A stretch of DNA of 7,300 bases from DASZCR01 sp035942915 (GTDB lineage: Bacteria; Acidobacteriota; Blastocatellia; Pyrinomonadales; Pyrinomonadaceae): assembly GCA_035942915.1 (NCBI GenBank), contig DASZCR010000229.1, forward strand, positions 1-7,300. The letters are read 5' to 3'. Positions 1 to 5,539 of this stretch are shown piece by piece. The position numbers and the translations under genes were made by a program. Every line of letters starts with the position of its first letter. The first letter of the stretch is position 1. The notes beneath the pieces are model-generated. The model searched no databases. It was not told where the DNA came from and saw only the letters and a list, made by a program, of their open reading frames with translations.

Positions 1-376
1 CGCTCGCCACCCTGAGGTCGCACGAGAGCGCGAGTTCGCAGCCGCCGCCGAGGCAGTAGCCGTTAACCATTGCAATGACGGGTTTCGGAAAAGTGTCAAC
101 GGCGGTGAAGAGCGAGCGGCCGGTCATCACGTCGCGCTGCGTGACGGGGGTGCGCCCCTGAAACTCCGCGATGTCCGCCCCGGCGACGAAAGCCTTCTCG
201 CCCGCGCCCGTAAAGACGACGACGCGCACGGAGTCGTCGGCGCGCAACTCTTCGAGCGCACGCGCGCCCTCCTCGCGCGTCTGGATGTTGAGCGCGTTCA
301 TCTTCTGCGGCCGATTGATGGTGATGAGAGCGACGCGGTCGCGCCGTTCGACTAAAAGCGTTTCGTATGAGGCCAT
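1..376 (-). CDS. Enoyl-CoA hydratase/isomerase (crotonase) family protein, N-terminal part, cut by the window edge
   Basis: Leftward gene of which the first 125 codons are visible; the family is usually about 260 residues, so roughly half is missing. The family hydrates trans-2-enoyl-CoA to 3-hydroxyacyl-CoA in beta-oxidation or butanoyl-CoA metabolism in the cytoplasm. Visible hallmarks are ITINRPQKMNALN (about 18-30), the oxyanion-hole and CoA-binding segment FTGAGEKAFVAGADIAEF (55-72), and NGYCLGGGCELALSCD (105-120), where Glu114 matches the first of the two catalytic glutamates of true hydratases. The second catalytic glutamate lies outside the window, so hydratase versus isomerase or another crotonase activity cannot be settled. 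The ATG at 376-374 has an AGGAG 7 nt upstream. It is codirectional with the PilZ and dehydrogenase genes, but a terminator-like repeat hairpin sits directly before its ribosome-binding site. Family assignment is firm; exact substrate is unknown. Confidence 0.93.
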   Translation of the reverse strand, partial: MASYETLLVERRDRVALITINRPQKMNALNIQTREEGARALEELRADDSVRVVVFTGAGEKAFVAGADIAEFQGRTPVTQRDVMTGRSLFTAVDTFPKPVIAMVNGYCLGGGCELALSCDLRVAS

Positions 377-383
377 GCGGGTG

Positions 384-388
384 CTCCT
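384..388 (-). promoter_or_regulatory. Ribosome-binding site of the enoyl-CoA hydratase gene
   Basis: On the minus strand this reads AGGAG, 7 nt before the ATG at 376. It directly abuts a run of six T (394-389) that ends the repeat hairpin, so the leader between the hairpin and the start codon is only about 20 nt. The site supports the chosen start. Confidence 0.7.
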
Positions 389-535
389 AAAAAATGGTGA
401 TGGGTGAGAGGTGATAAGTGATAGGACAAGAGTGATAAGTGATAGGTGATGGGTGATAGGAGAAAACCTGTCTTCTTCCTCTCACCTCTCACCTTTCACC
501 TATCACCTCCTTCTTATCACCTCTCACCCATCACC
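389..535 (-). terminator. Candidate intrinsic terminator formed by the inverted heptamer arrays
   Basis: Bases 513-535 and 396-418 form a perfect 23-bp inverted repeat. The 94-nt loop between them contains further complementary heptamers (for example 439-449 with 496-506). On the minus strand the second arm is followed after one base by six T (394-389). A stable stem plus a U-tract, placed just after the PilZ stop at 546, is what an intrinsic terminator for the leftward dehydrogenase-PilZ transcript should look like. The large loop is unusual for this role. If it works, the downstream hydratase depends on read-through or on a promoter I cannot identify. Confidence 0.6.
397..459 (+). repeat. 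Left heptamer array, nine GTGANNN units
   Basis: Read on the plus strand, units begin exactly every 7 nt at 397, 404, 411, 418, 425, 432, 439, 446 and 453. Eight units start GTGA (variants GTGATGG, GTGAGAG, GTGATAA, GTGATAG); the fifth (425-431, GACAAGA) is degenerate. The last three bases vary and the first four are conserved. The array faces an inverted nine-unit array at 482-544 across a 22-nt spacer. It is noncoding and lies between the PilZ and hydratase genes. Confidence 0.92.
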
Positions 536-544
536 CATCACTTG
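482..544 (-). repeat. Right heptamer array, nine inverted units
   Basis: On the plus strand TCAC starts every 7 nt at 482, 489, 496, 503, (510, degenerate CTTC), 517, 524, 531 and 538. Read on the minus strand these are GTGANNN units running away from the PilZ stop codon, which is 1 nt beyond the array. The degenerate unit is the fifth counted from outside, the same rank as in the left array. The outer units mirror the left array: with one unit of offset, a 23-nt stretch is perfectly complementary. Confidence 0.92.
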
Positions 545-545
545 A

Positions 546-926
546 TTACTTCTCCTCGCCCTCGGTCACTTGCTCGTCGGCGACCCAGGAGACGAAGAGG
601 CGCAGCCAGTTGTCGGTCGGTTCCATGATTTGGACGCCGACGCGCGCCGTGCCGTAGATGGCGGGGGCGATGCGAATAACGCGCGCCGTCACTTCGATGG
701 GCGAGCCGTCGGGACGATGCGCGCGCAGGTAGAGTTGGTCGCCGCGCGAGACTTTCTGGTTGAGATGGAAGAGCGTGCCCATCGTCGAGATATCGTCGGT
801 CTCGGTCGGCTCGCTCCACGCCGCGCCATCCTCCGAGCGGCCGGAGACGACAATCGGCAGCCGCAGCGCCATGCGCAGCGCGAAACGTCTCTCTTCGCGT
901 CTCTCTGCGTCGTTCGGGGTGTTCAT
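546..926 (-). CDS. PilZ-domain protein, probable cyclic di-GMP receptor
   Basis: A 126-residue protein that is almost only one PilZ domain. The arginine-rich N-terminus (ERREERR, 8-14) supplies an RxxxR motif (Arg9/Arg13 or Arg10/Arg14), and DISTMG (45-50) matches the D/NxSxxG motif. Together these are the known cyclic di-GMP contacts of PilZ domains. The following beta-strand pattern also fits: GDQLYL (62-67), TARVIRI (80-86) and RVGVQIM (95-101). There is no signal peptide, membrane segment or partner domain, so it probably acts in the cytoplasm as a small adaptor; its partner is unknown. I chose the ATG at 926. An in-frame TTG at 956 would add ten residues, and neither start has a clear Shine-Dalgarno sequence. 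It lies 80 nt downstream of the dehydrogenase gene in the same direction, an odd place between two CoA-metabolism genes. A diguanylate cyclase is encoded at 6288-7283. Confidence 0.8.
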   Translation of the reverse strand: MNTPNDAERREERRFALRMALRLPIVVSGRSEDGAAWSEPTETDDISTMGTLFHLNQKVSRGDQLYLRAHRPDGSPIEVTARVIRIAPAIYGTARVGVQIMEPTDNWLRLFVSWVADEQVTEGEEK

Positions 927-1006
927 AGGATTCAGCAAGTCAGTCTGCTCTGGCAACGGACGGCGTTAGAAGTTCTCTTCCGCGACGCGGGCGGGCGACC
1001 TCTCTC

Positions 1007-1930
1007 TTACTCCTGCTCCCAACGATAAAAGCCCTCGCCGCTCTTCCGGCCAAGTTTGCCTTCACTGACCATCCGGCGGAGCAGTTCGGGTGCGCGAAAA
1101 CTTTCCGAGCCGAGCGTGCGGTGAAGATAGTCGGCGATTTCGAGGCGCACGTCGAGGCCGACCAGGTCGGTTAGTCTGAGCGGCCCCATAGGATGATTGT
1201 AGCCCAACTCCATCGCCGTATCTATATCTTTCGCGCTCGCCACGCCTTCTTCGAGCATCCGCATCGCTTCGAGACCGAGCACCACGCCGAGACGGCTCGA
1301 CGCAAAGCCCGGCACGTCTCTGACCGTAATCGGCTCTTTCTTCATCCGCCGTCCGACCTCGCGCGCCGCCTCGACCGTCTCCGGCGCGGTGCGCTCGCCG
1401 ACGACGATTTCCAGCAGACGCATGATGTGGACGGGGTTGAAGAAGTGCATCCCGACGACGCGCTCCGGATGAGACGAGGCGCGCGCAATCTCCGTAATCG
1501 AGAGTGAAGAGGTGTTGGTGGCGAACAGGAAAGGGCGCTCCGGGATGAGGCGTTCGACCTCTCTGAGAATCTCCTGCTTCAACTCCATCCGCTCCGGGAC
1601 GGCCTCGACGAAGAGGTCTGCCTCGCGCGTCTCGGCGAGCGCGACCGCGACGCGGATGTGTTGGAGCGTCCGTGTGCGCTCCTCCTCCGTCACCTTGCCG
1701 CGCGCGATGCCTTTCGAGAGGTTGGCCTCGATGGCGCGCAGACCGCGCGTAACCGCTTCCTCGCTCACGTCTCTCAAGACGACGCGGAAACCGGCCGAGG
1801 CGGCCACCTGTGCGATGCCGTGCCCCATCGTCCCCGCGCCGAGCACGGCGATTGTCTCGATTTTCGTCCGGCTTGGGCTTTCGGGAGTGCTCAAGATACT
1901 TCGGTCGGGGCTTGCCTGCTTTCGGCTCAA
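1007..1930 (-). CDS. 3-hydroxybutyryl-CoA / 3-hydroxyacyl-CoA dehydrogenase
   Basis: A stand-alone NAD(P)-dependent 3-hydroxyacyl-CoA dehydrogenase of 307 codons, oxidising 3-hydroxyacyl-CoA to 3-oxoacyl-CoA or working in reverse. Numbering from the TTG at 1930: Rossmann motif GAGTMG (31-36), NTSSLSIT (139-146) with the conserved serine, MHFFNPVHIMRLLEIV (161-176) carrying the catalytic pair His162 and Glu174, then the C-terminal domain with YNHPMGPLRLTDLVGLD (244-260) and KLGRKSGEGFYRW (292-304). The usually conserved Asn of the PGFxxNR segment is Ser212 here. No ATG exists before residue 35, inside the Rossmann motif, so the start must be TTG at 1930 or TTG at 1894 (295 residues, closer to the usual 280-290); neither has a good ribosome-binding site. 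It heads a leftward group with the PilZ gene and a crotonase, which is the preceding beta-oxidation enzyme. Confidence 0.93.
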   Translation of the reverse strand: MSRKQASPDRSILSTPESPSRTKIETIAVLGAGTMGHGIAQVAASAGFRVVLRDVSEEAVTRGLRAIEANLSKGIARGKVTEEERTRTLQHIRVAVALAETREADLFVEAVPERMELKQEILREVERLIPERPFLFATNTSSLSITEIARASSHPERVVGMHFFNPVHIMRLLEIVVGERTAPETVEAAREVGRRMKKEPITVRDVPGFASSRLGVVLGLEAMRMLEEGVASAKDIDTAMELGYNHPMGPLRLTDLVGLDVRLEIADYLHRTLGSESFRAPELLRRMVSEGKLGRKSGEGFYRWEQE

Positions 1931-1959
1931 ACTCTGATTCGACTACGTTTGCGGGAGAC

Positions 1960-1967
1960 GTTATACT
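1960..1967. promoter_or_regulatory. Divergent promoter core (-10 boxes) between the dehydrogenase gene and trxB
   Basis: An AT-rich patch in GC-rich sequence. On the plus strand TATACT at 1962-1967 is a good -10 for trxB, leaving a leader of about 70 nt. On the minus strand the overlapping TATAAC (1965-1960) could serve the dehydrogenase gene with a short leader. I see no convincing -35 hexamer at 17-18 nt on either strand, so this rests on the -10 boxes and the divergent gene layout. Confidence 0.4.
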
Positions 1968-2029
1968 ACACGCAAGGAGTAAAAGGCTACCGGCGCTCGC
2001 CTCGTCGTGCCGGGCGCGGAAGGAGACAC

Positions 2030-2035
2030 AGGAAA
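2030..2035 (+). promoter_or_regulatory. Ribosome-binding site deciding the trxB start
   Basis: AGGAAA lies 7 nt before the ATG at 2043. A second purine-rich AAGGAG at 2020-2025 is 17 nt away and too distant. This favours the ATG over an in-frame GTG at 2007 that would add twelve residues unlike any TrxB N-terminus. Confidence 0.6.
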
Positions 2036-2042
2036 CAGTCAC

Positions 2043-3122
2043 ATGGCGAAAGAGACGCTGCACCGAGAGGTCGTCATCATCGGCTCAGGGCCGGCCGGGC
2101 TGACGGCCGCCATCTACGCGGCACGAGCCGACTTAAAACCCCTCGTCATTCACGGCCCACAGCCGGGCGGACAGTTGACCATCACGACCGAGGTCGAAAA
2201 CTACCCCGGCTTCTCCAAAGGCATTCAGGGGCCGGAACTGATGCAGGAGTTTGAGGAACAGGCACGCCGCTTCGGCACGGAGTTCCTCGTCAACCACATC
2301 AACGAAGTAGACCTCAGCCGTCGTCCCTTCACGCTTCAGACGGACGAGCACACCATCAAGGCCGAGACGTTAATTATCGCTTCGGGTGCGTCGGCCAAGT
2401 GGCTCGGCATCCCCGGCGAAGCGCCTGCGCCGCACGGACTCGGCGGCCTCGGCGTCTCGGCCTGCGCCACCTGCGACGGCTTCTTCTTCAAGGGCAAGTC
2501 AATCATCGTCGTCGGCGGCGGCGACACGGCGATGGAGGAAGCGACCTTTCTCACGCGCTATGCCTCGCGCGTCACCGTGATTCACCGACGCGACCACCTG
2601 CGCGCCTCGAAGATTATGCAGGACAAGGCGTTTGCCAACCCGAAGATTGATTTCATCTGGGACACGGAAGTGACGGAGATTCTCGGCACGCCGGAGACGG
2701 GCGTGACGGGCGTGCGCCTGAGAAATACGCGGACGCGCGAGGAGTCGGAGTTTGCGTGTGAGGGCGTCTTCATCGCCATCGGTCATCAGCCCAACACGCA
2801 GATGTTCAAAGGACAGTTGGAGATGGACGAAGTCGGCTATCTCATCACGGCCGGTCGCTCGATGGCGACGAACGTTCCCGGCGTCTTCGCCTGCGGCGAC
2901 GTGCAGGACTCCTTCTACCGTCAGGCCGTGACGGCGGCCGGGACGGGCTGCATGGCCGCCATCGACGCCGAACGTTTCCTCGACAGTTTGCCCGTCCCCA
3001 TCCCGACGGGCGAAGAGATTACCATCGAAGGCGAACGCGTTACGCCCGACCACACACAGGTCATCATGCCGGACGGCGAAGTCGTCCCCAACCTTCCCGA
3101 AGAGGCCACCGAAGCAAGGTAA
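2043..3122 (+). CDS. trxB: Thioredoxin reductase (NADPH)
   Basis: Flavoenzyme of 359 residues that passes electrons from NADPH through FAD and a redox-active disulfide to thioredoxin in the cytoplasm. In order: FAD-binding GSGPAG (14-19), the redox motif CATC (141-144) in GVSACATCDGFF, NADPH-binding GGGDTAMEEA (158-167), HRRDHLRA (181-188), which matches the 2'-phosphate-binding segment of NADPH-specific members, and the C-terminal FAD motif VFACGDV (281-287) followed by YRQAVTAAGTGCMAA. All catalytic elements are present. It is about 40 residues longer than E. coli TrxB: the fold ends near ERFLDSL (310-316) and an acidic, proline-containing tail follows with no recognised domain. A few extra residues (about 127-137) precede the CATC motif. 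Thioredoxin is not encoded in this window. The gene is monocistronic, with a probable promoter at about 1962 and a palindrome just after its stop. Confidence 0.96.
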   Translation: MAKETLHREVVIIGSGPAGLTAAIYAARADLKPLVIHGPQPGGQLTITTEVENYPGFSKGIQGPELMQEFEEQARRFGTEFLVNHINEVDLSRRPFTLQTDEHTIKAETLIIASGASAKWLGIPGEAPAPHGLGGLGVSACATCDGFFFKGKSIIVVGGGDTAMEEATFLTRYASRVTVIHRRDHLRASKIMQDKAFANPKIDFIWDTEVTEILGTPETGVTGVRLRNTRTREESEFACEGVFIAIGHQPNTQMFKGQLEMDEVGYLITAGRSMATNVPGVFACGDVQDSFYRQAVTAAGTGCMAAIDAERFLDSLPVPIPTGEEITIEGERVTPDHTQVIMPDGEVVPNLPEEATEAR

Positions 3123-3134
3123 CAGGCCGAAGGT

Positions 3135-3214
3135 CAAACGTCGGAAGTTCAAAGGCACAAGCGAAGATGGAAGGGAGCGTCTCTCTCATCTTCGCTTGTG
3201 CCTTTGAACGTTTG
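3135..3214. terminator. Near-perfect palindrome between convergent genes, probable bidirectional terminator
   Basis: Bases 3147-3169 and 3187-3209 are perfectly complementary over 23 bp. The intervening 17 nt continue the stem with one G-T pair, one mismatch and five more pairs (3172-3176 with 3180-3184), leaving a 3-nt loop. At the base, after a 7-nt bulge (3140-3146), 3135-3139 pair with 3210-3214. It lies 13 nt after the trxB stop and 10 nt before the stop of the convergent gene. No strong T-run follows either arm, so termination is inferred from position and stability. It could instead be a dispersed palindromic repeat. Confidence 0.65.
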
Positions 3215-3224
3215 CGCTTGCGTC

Positions 3225-4154
3225 TTACTTGAGCACTCCGGTCAGCCAGTGCATGACGTTGAGGAGGAACTGCGGGTTCTGTTTGGCGACGGGTGAGTTC
3301 ATGCCGACGGGCGTGCGCTGCGCTCCGGCCAGTTGTGCCGAGAACATGGCGGCCTCGCCGAAGGCTGCGACGCGTCCCTTGCCGAAGCGCAGCACCGCGC
3401 CCTGCGCCCAACCCTTGACCGGCACACGCTTCGTCTTCTCGTCGAACTTCCACGCCACTTCCGGCTCAAGCGACTTGACGTTGTTGCCGAAGACGAAGAG
3501 CGGCTGCGCGGCCGCTGGCAGTTGAAAGGCAGACCCCGTGAAGGTCGCCACCGTGTCGATGCGCTCGGCGGCGTTGCGTCCCTTCGTGATGGGATGCTCT
3601 TTGAGCGAGCCGTCCGCGAGTTTGAAAAAGAGCGTTCCGTCCTTCTTGCTTTCGTCCATCGCGAAGCCGTTGCTGAAGCGGAAGCCGAAGGCGAGCGCCA
3701 ACTTTTCGGCCGCGCCCGCCGCAGGCATGTGGTCGGCAATCAGCAGGAGCGAGCCGCCCTCTCTGACCCACTCGCGCACGGCTTCAATCTCTTCGTCGGT
3801 GAAGGCCGAAGGCGTCGGCAGAGACCAATCGCCCCCCGCGTTGCGCTCGTTGATGGCGTTCGAGATGACGAGGACGCGCGCCGTCTTCAGATACTCTTTC
3901 GTAAACTTGGCGGGCGACGGTTTGACCGTGTAGCCGTCGCGGCGGAGCAACTCGGCGAACGCCTGATAACGCCCCGACGCGGTGTGAAAGTTGTTGTGCG
4001 CCTCGTCAATCAACACGACGGGGCCGCGCCCCTCGCGGTAGGCGGGCTTGGGGATAGGCGGCTTGAAGTCCGGGTCGGCGACCTGCTGCGCGCGGGCTGT
4101 GAGACAGACGGCAGCGAGCAGGACAAAGAGGACGACGGCTGTCATATTTCGCAT
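3225..4154 (-). CDS. Secreted DUF4350-like protein with a glutamine-amidotransferase-like fold, function unknown
   Basis: A 309-residue protein with a clear signal peptide: MRNM, hydrophobic 5-19, and a likely cleavage after ARA (20-22). The mature part fits the amidotransferase-like (DUF4350/ThuA-like) fold seen in many uncharacterised exported proteins: VVLIDEAHNNFHT (46-58), TARVLVISNA (91-100), a helix-strand unit around EEIEAVREWVREGGSLLLIADH (121-142), EHPIT (186-190), RVAAFGEAAMF (261-271) and the C-terminal NPQFLLNVMHWL (293-304). No cysteine nucleophile is present in the mature protein, so a classical amidotransferase reaction is unlikely; a binding role is possible. ATG at 4154 is preceded by AAGGAG with a 7-nt spacer. 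It follows the SGNH-like gene by 66 nt in the same direction and is probably cotranscribed. Family level is likely; role is unknown. Confidence 0.75.
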   Translation of the reverse strand: MRNMTAVVLFVLLAAVCLTARAQQVADPDFKPPIPKPAYREGRGPVVLIDEAHNNFHTASGRYQAFAELLRRDGYTVKPSPAKFTKEYLKTARVLVISNAINERNAGGDWSLPTPSAFTDEEIEAVREWVREGGSLLLIADHMPAAGAAEKLALAFGFRFSNGFAMDESKKDGTLFFKLADGSLKEHPITKGRNAAERIDTVATFTGSAFQLPAAAQPLFVFGNNVKSLEPEVAWKFDEKTKRVPVKGWAQGAVLRFGKGRVAAFGEAAMFSAQLAGAQRTPVGMNSPVAKQNPQFLLNVMHWLTGVLK

Positions 4155-4161
4155 CTGTGGA

Positions 4162-4167
4162 CTCCTT
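4162..4167 (-). promoter_or_regulatory. Ribosome-binding site of the DUF4350-like gene
   Basis: AAGGAG on the minus strand, 7 nt before the ATG at 4154; it favours this ATG over the second ATG nine bases downstream. The sequence ACTCC-AA-GGAGT around it could form a small 5-bp hairpin that hides the site. Confidence 0.7.
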
Positions 4168-4220
4168 GGAGTAGAGAGAGAGAAAGCCTGCGGGACGAGT
4201 GTCGAGGCCGTGCAGTCGTT

Positions 4221-5501
4221 TTAACGCGCGAGCGCCTCGCAAAGTTTCTGCGCGAGCAGTTGGCCTGCGACCCTGTGCCCCGTCTCGTTCCAGTGGCCGT
4301 TGCCGATGTCGCTGCCGAAGCCGTGCAGATAGACCCTCTGCTGCTCGGCGTAAACCTGTAACTCCGGCGCGAGATTCCAGACCGTGAAGCCCGTGCGTTC
4401 GCCGAGCGCGCGCAGGCGCAAGTCCGGGTAGAGCAGGTCGGTTGCGCCGACGCGTGCGGCGAACTCGGCGCGCGCCTTCGGGTTCGGATGCACCTGCCCG
4501 CCGTTGCTGAGCGTGGCGACAAAGAAGCGCGCGCCACGACTCTCCACCTCGTCGCGCATCAAGACCAGCAGTTGCTCGGTCACGCTCCAAGCCTCTCGCC
4601 AGACCTCATCCGCAGGCTCGCGGTAAATCATGTTATCGATGCCGACATCGCCCGACGCTGCGCCACCAACGTCGGCCGCCGCTGCGCCGGTCGTTTCCTT
4701 CGCCTGTTGCTTCTCCTGCTGCTGCTGCGTCTGAGACGTTTGCGCGCCGCGCGCGGCGATGGCGGCTTTGATTGCGCCGTGCCCTTCGTGTATGGCCTGC
4801 ACGAAGCGCAGGCGGTCTCTTATCCAGCGTCCGGCGCGGCTCAGGGCAGAGTTGCGGAGACGAAAGGCGCGCGTGTGCAGGAAGGAATCATCGAGGACGA
4901 GTCGGCCGTCGCGGCGGACAAAATAAGGAATCTCGTCGGTCTGCTTGAGCGTGCGCGAGTTGTCTGTGATGTCGTTGTTGGTGGTGACGGCGAGGAGGAC
5001 GATGTCGGGCGAGTAGTCCCAGACGTGCTTGCGCAGCGTCAGCAACTCCTGCGTCGTGCCGTAGCCGGAGACGCCGAAGTTGATGACTTCGACGCGGCGG
5101 CCTGCGAGCGCGCCGCACGTCTGAAGTTCTCTCTCGATGACCGCCCAGAAGGCCTCTTCGGCTCGCACCTGAAGGGCTTCGGCGTAGGAGTCGCCGACGA
5201 CGGCGAGGCGCAAGGTGTCGGGCGGTTTCGCCAGCGCGTGCTCGCGGTCGCGCAGGCCGCGACTGTTGATGCGGACGTAGGTCTTGTTCTCCTTGCGATA
5301 CCACCCCTCTGCGCCGGGGCTTAGCGCGTAGCCGCGTTCGAGGTCGGTCGTGTAGAAGACCGGGTAGGAATAACCGATGATGCGGAGGGCGATTTCGGCG
5401 ATGAACAGGCCGACGAGCAGGGCGCAGAAGACGACGAGGAGTTTGATGGCGACGCGTCGTTTCCGGCTCCAACGTGGCGCGTCGCTTTCAGGTTCAACCA
5501 T
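4221..5501 (-). CDS. Membrane-anchored SGNH/GDSL-hydrolase-like protein
   Basis: A 426-residue protein with one N-terminal membrane helix (about 18-39) after a basic stretch (RKRR), so the rest should face the periplasm. SGNH blocks are recognisable: block I VVGDSYAEALQV with nucleophile Ser105; block II INFGVSGYG (140-148) with the oxyanion glycine; block III TTNND (173-177) with Asn176; block V NGHWNETGH (401-409) with His403. The family hydrolyses or transfers acyl esters on carbohydrates or lipids; the substrate here is unknown. Two departures stand out: the Asp usually seen two or three residues before the block V histidine is absent (Asn401 at -2, Gly400 at -3), and block III has Asn175 where Gly is usual. 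A glutamine- and alanine-rich, probably disordered insert occupies about 254-286. I chose the ATG at 5501; a TTG one codon earlier is unlikely. It lies 38 nt after the HxlR regulator and 66 nt before the DUF4350-like gene. Confidence 0.85.
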   Translation of the reverse strand: MVEPESDAPRWSRKRRVAIKLLVVFCALLVGLFIAEIALRIIGYSYPVFYTTDLERGYALSPGAEGWYRKENKTYVRINSRGLRDREHALAKPPDTLRLAVVGDSYAEALQVRAEEAFWAVIERELQTCGALAGRRVEVINFGVSGYGTTQELLTLRKHVWDYSPDIVLLAVTTNNDITDNSRTLKQTDEIPYFVRRDGRLVLDDSFLHTRAFRLRNSALSRAGRWIRDRLRFVQAIHEGHGAIKAAIAARGAQTSQTQQQQEKQQAKETTGAAAADVGGAASGDVGIDNMIYREPADEVWREAWSVTEQLLVLMRDEVESRGARFFVATLSNGGQVHPNPKARAEFAARVGATDLLYPDLRLRALGERTGFTVWNLAPELQVYAEQQRVYLHGFGSDIGNGHWNETGHRVAGQLLAQKLCEALAR

Positions 5502-5539
5502 CAAATGATTTTCGCGTGCGTGCGTGCCGCGTTCGTTGT

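Noticed and set aside
397..544. CRISPR array
   Set aside because: The unit is only 7 nt with no unique spacers, no 25-40-nt direct repeats and no cas genes.
446..628. 60-codon open frame through the heptamer arrays
   Set aside because: It exists because the TCAC strand has few stops; it encodes repeated Ser-Pro-His-Leu words and runs into the antisense of the PilZ gene.
570..1028. 152-codon open frame on the plus strand over the PilZ gene
   Set aside because: It is antisense to a gene with clear PilZ motifs; its own translation is Arg/Asp-rich with no recognisable motif, as expected of a GC-rich shadow frame.
2007..2042. Longer trxB start at GTG 2007
   Set aside because: The ATG at 2043 has a well-placed AGGAAA, and the extra twelve residues do not resemble a TrxB N-terminus.
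1062..2063. 333-codon open frame on the minus strand
   Set aside because: It lies in another frame of the dehydrogenase gene; its product is Arg/Gly-rich, without motifs, and crosses the divergent promoter.
3135..3214. Miniature transposable element or insertion-sequence remnant
   Set aside because: There are no flanking target-site duplications that I can see, no transposase, and the palindrome is continuous; it remains possible only as a dispersed repeat.
3333..4361. 342-codon open frame on the plus strand
   Set aside because: It runs antisense across the end of one gene and most of the next, has Arg/Glu/Val-rich composition without motifs, and conflicts with a signal peptide and fold on the other strand.
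4488..5324. 278-codon open frame on the plus strand with a leucine/arginine run
   Set aside because: It is the mirror of the SGNH-like gene; the LLLLLLLL run is the complement of the glutamine-rich insert.
5502..5504. TTG start one codon before the SGNH gene ATG
   Set aside because: The adjacent ATG is the more likely start, and neither has a distinguishing ribosome-binding site.
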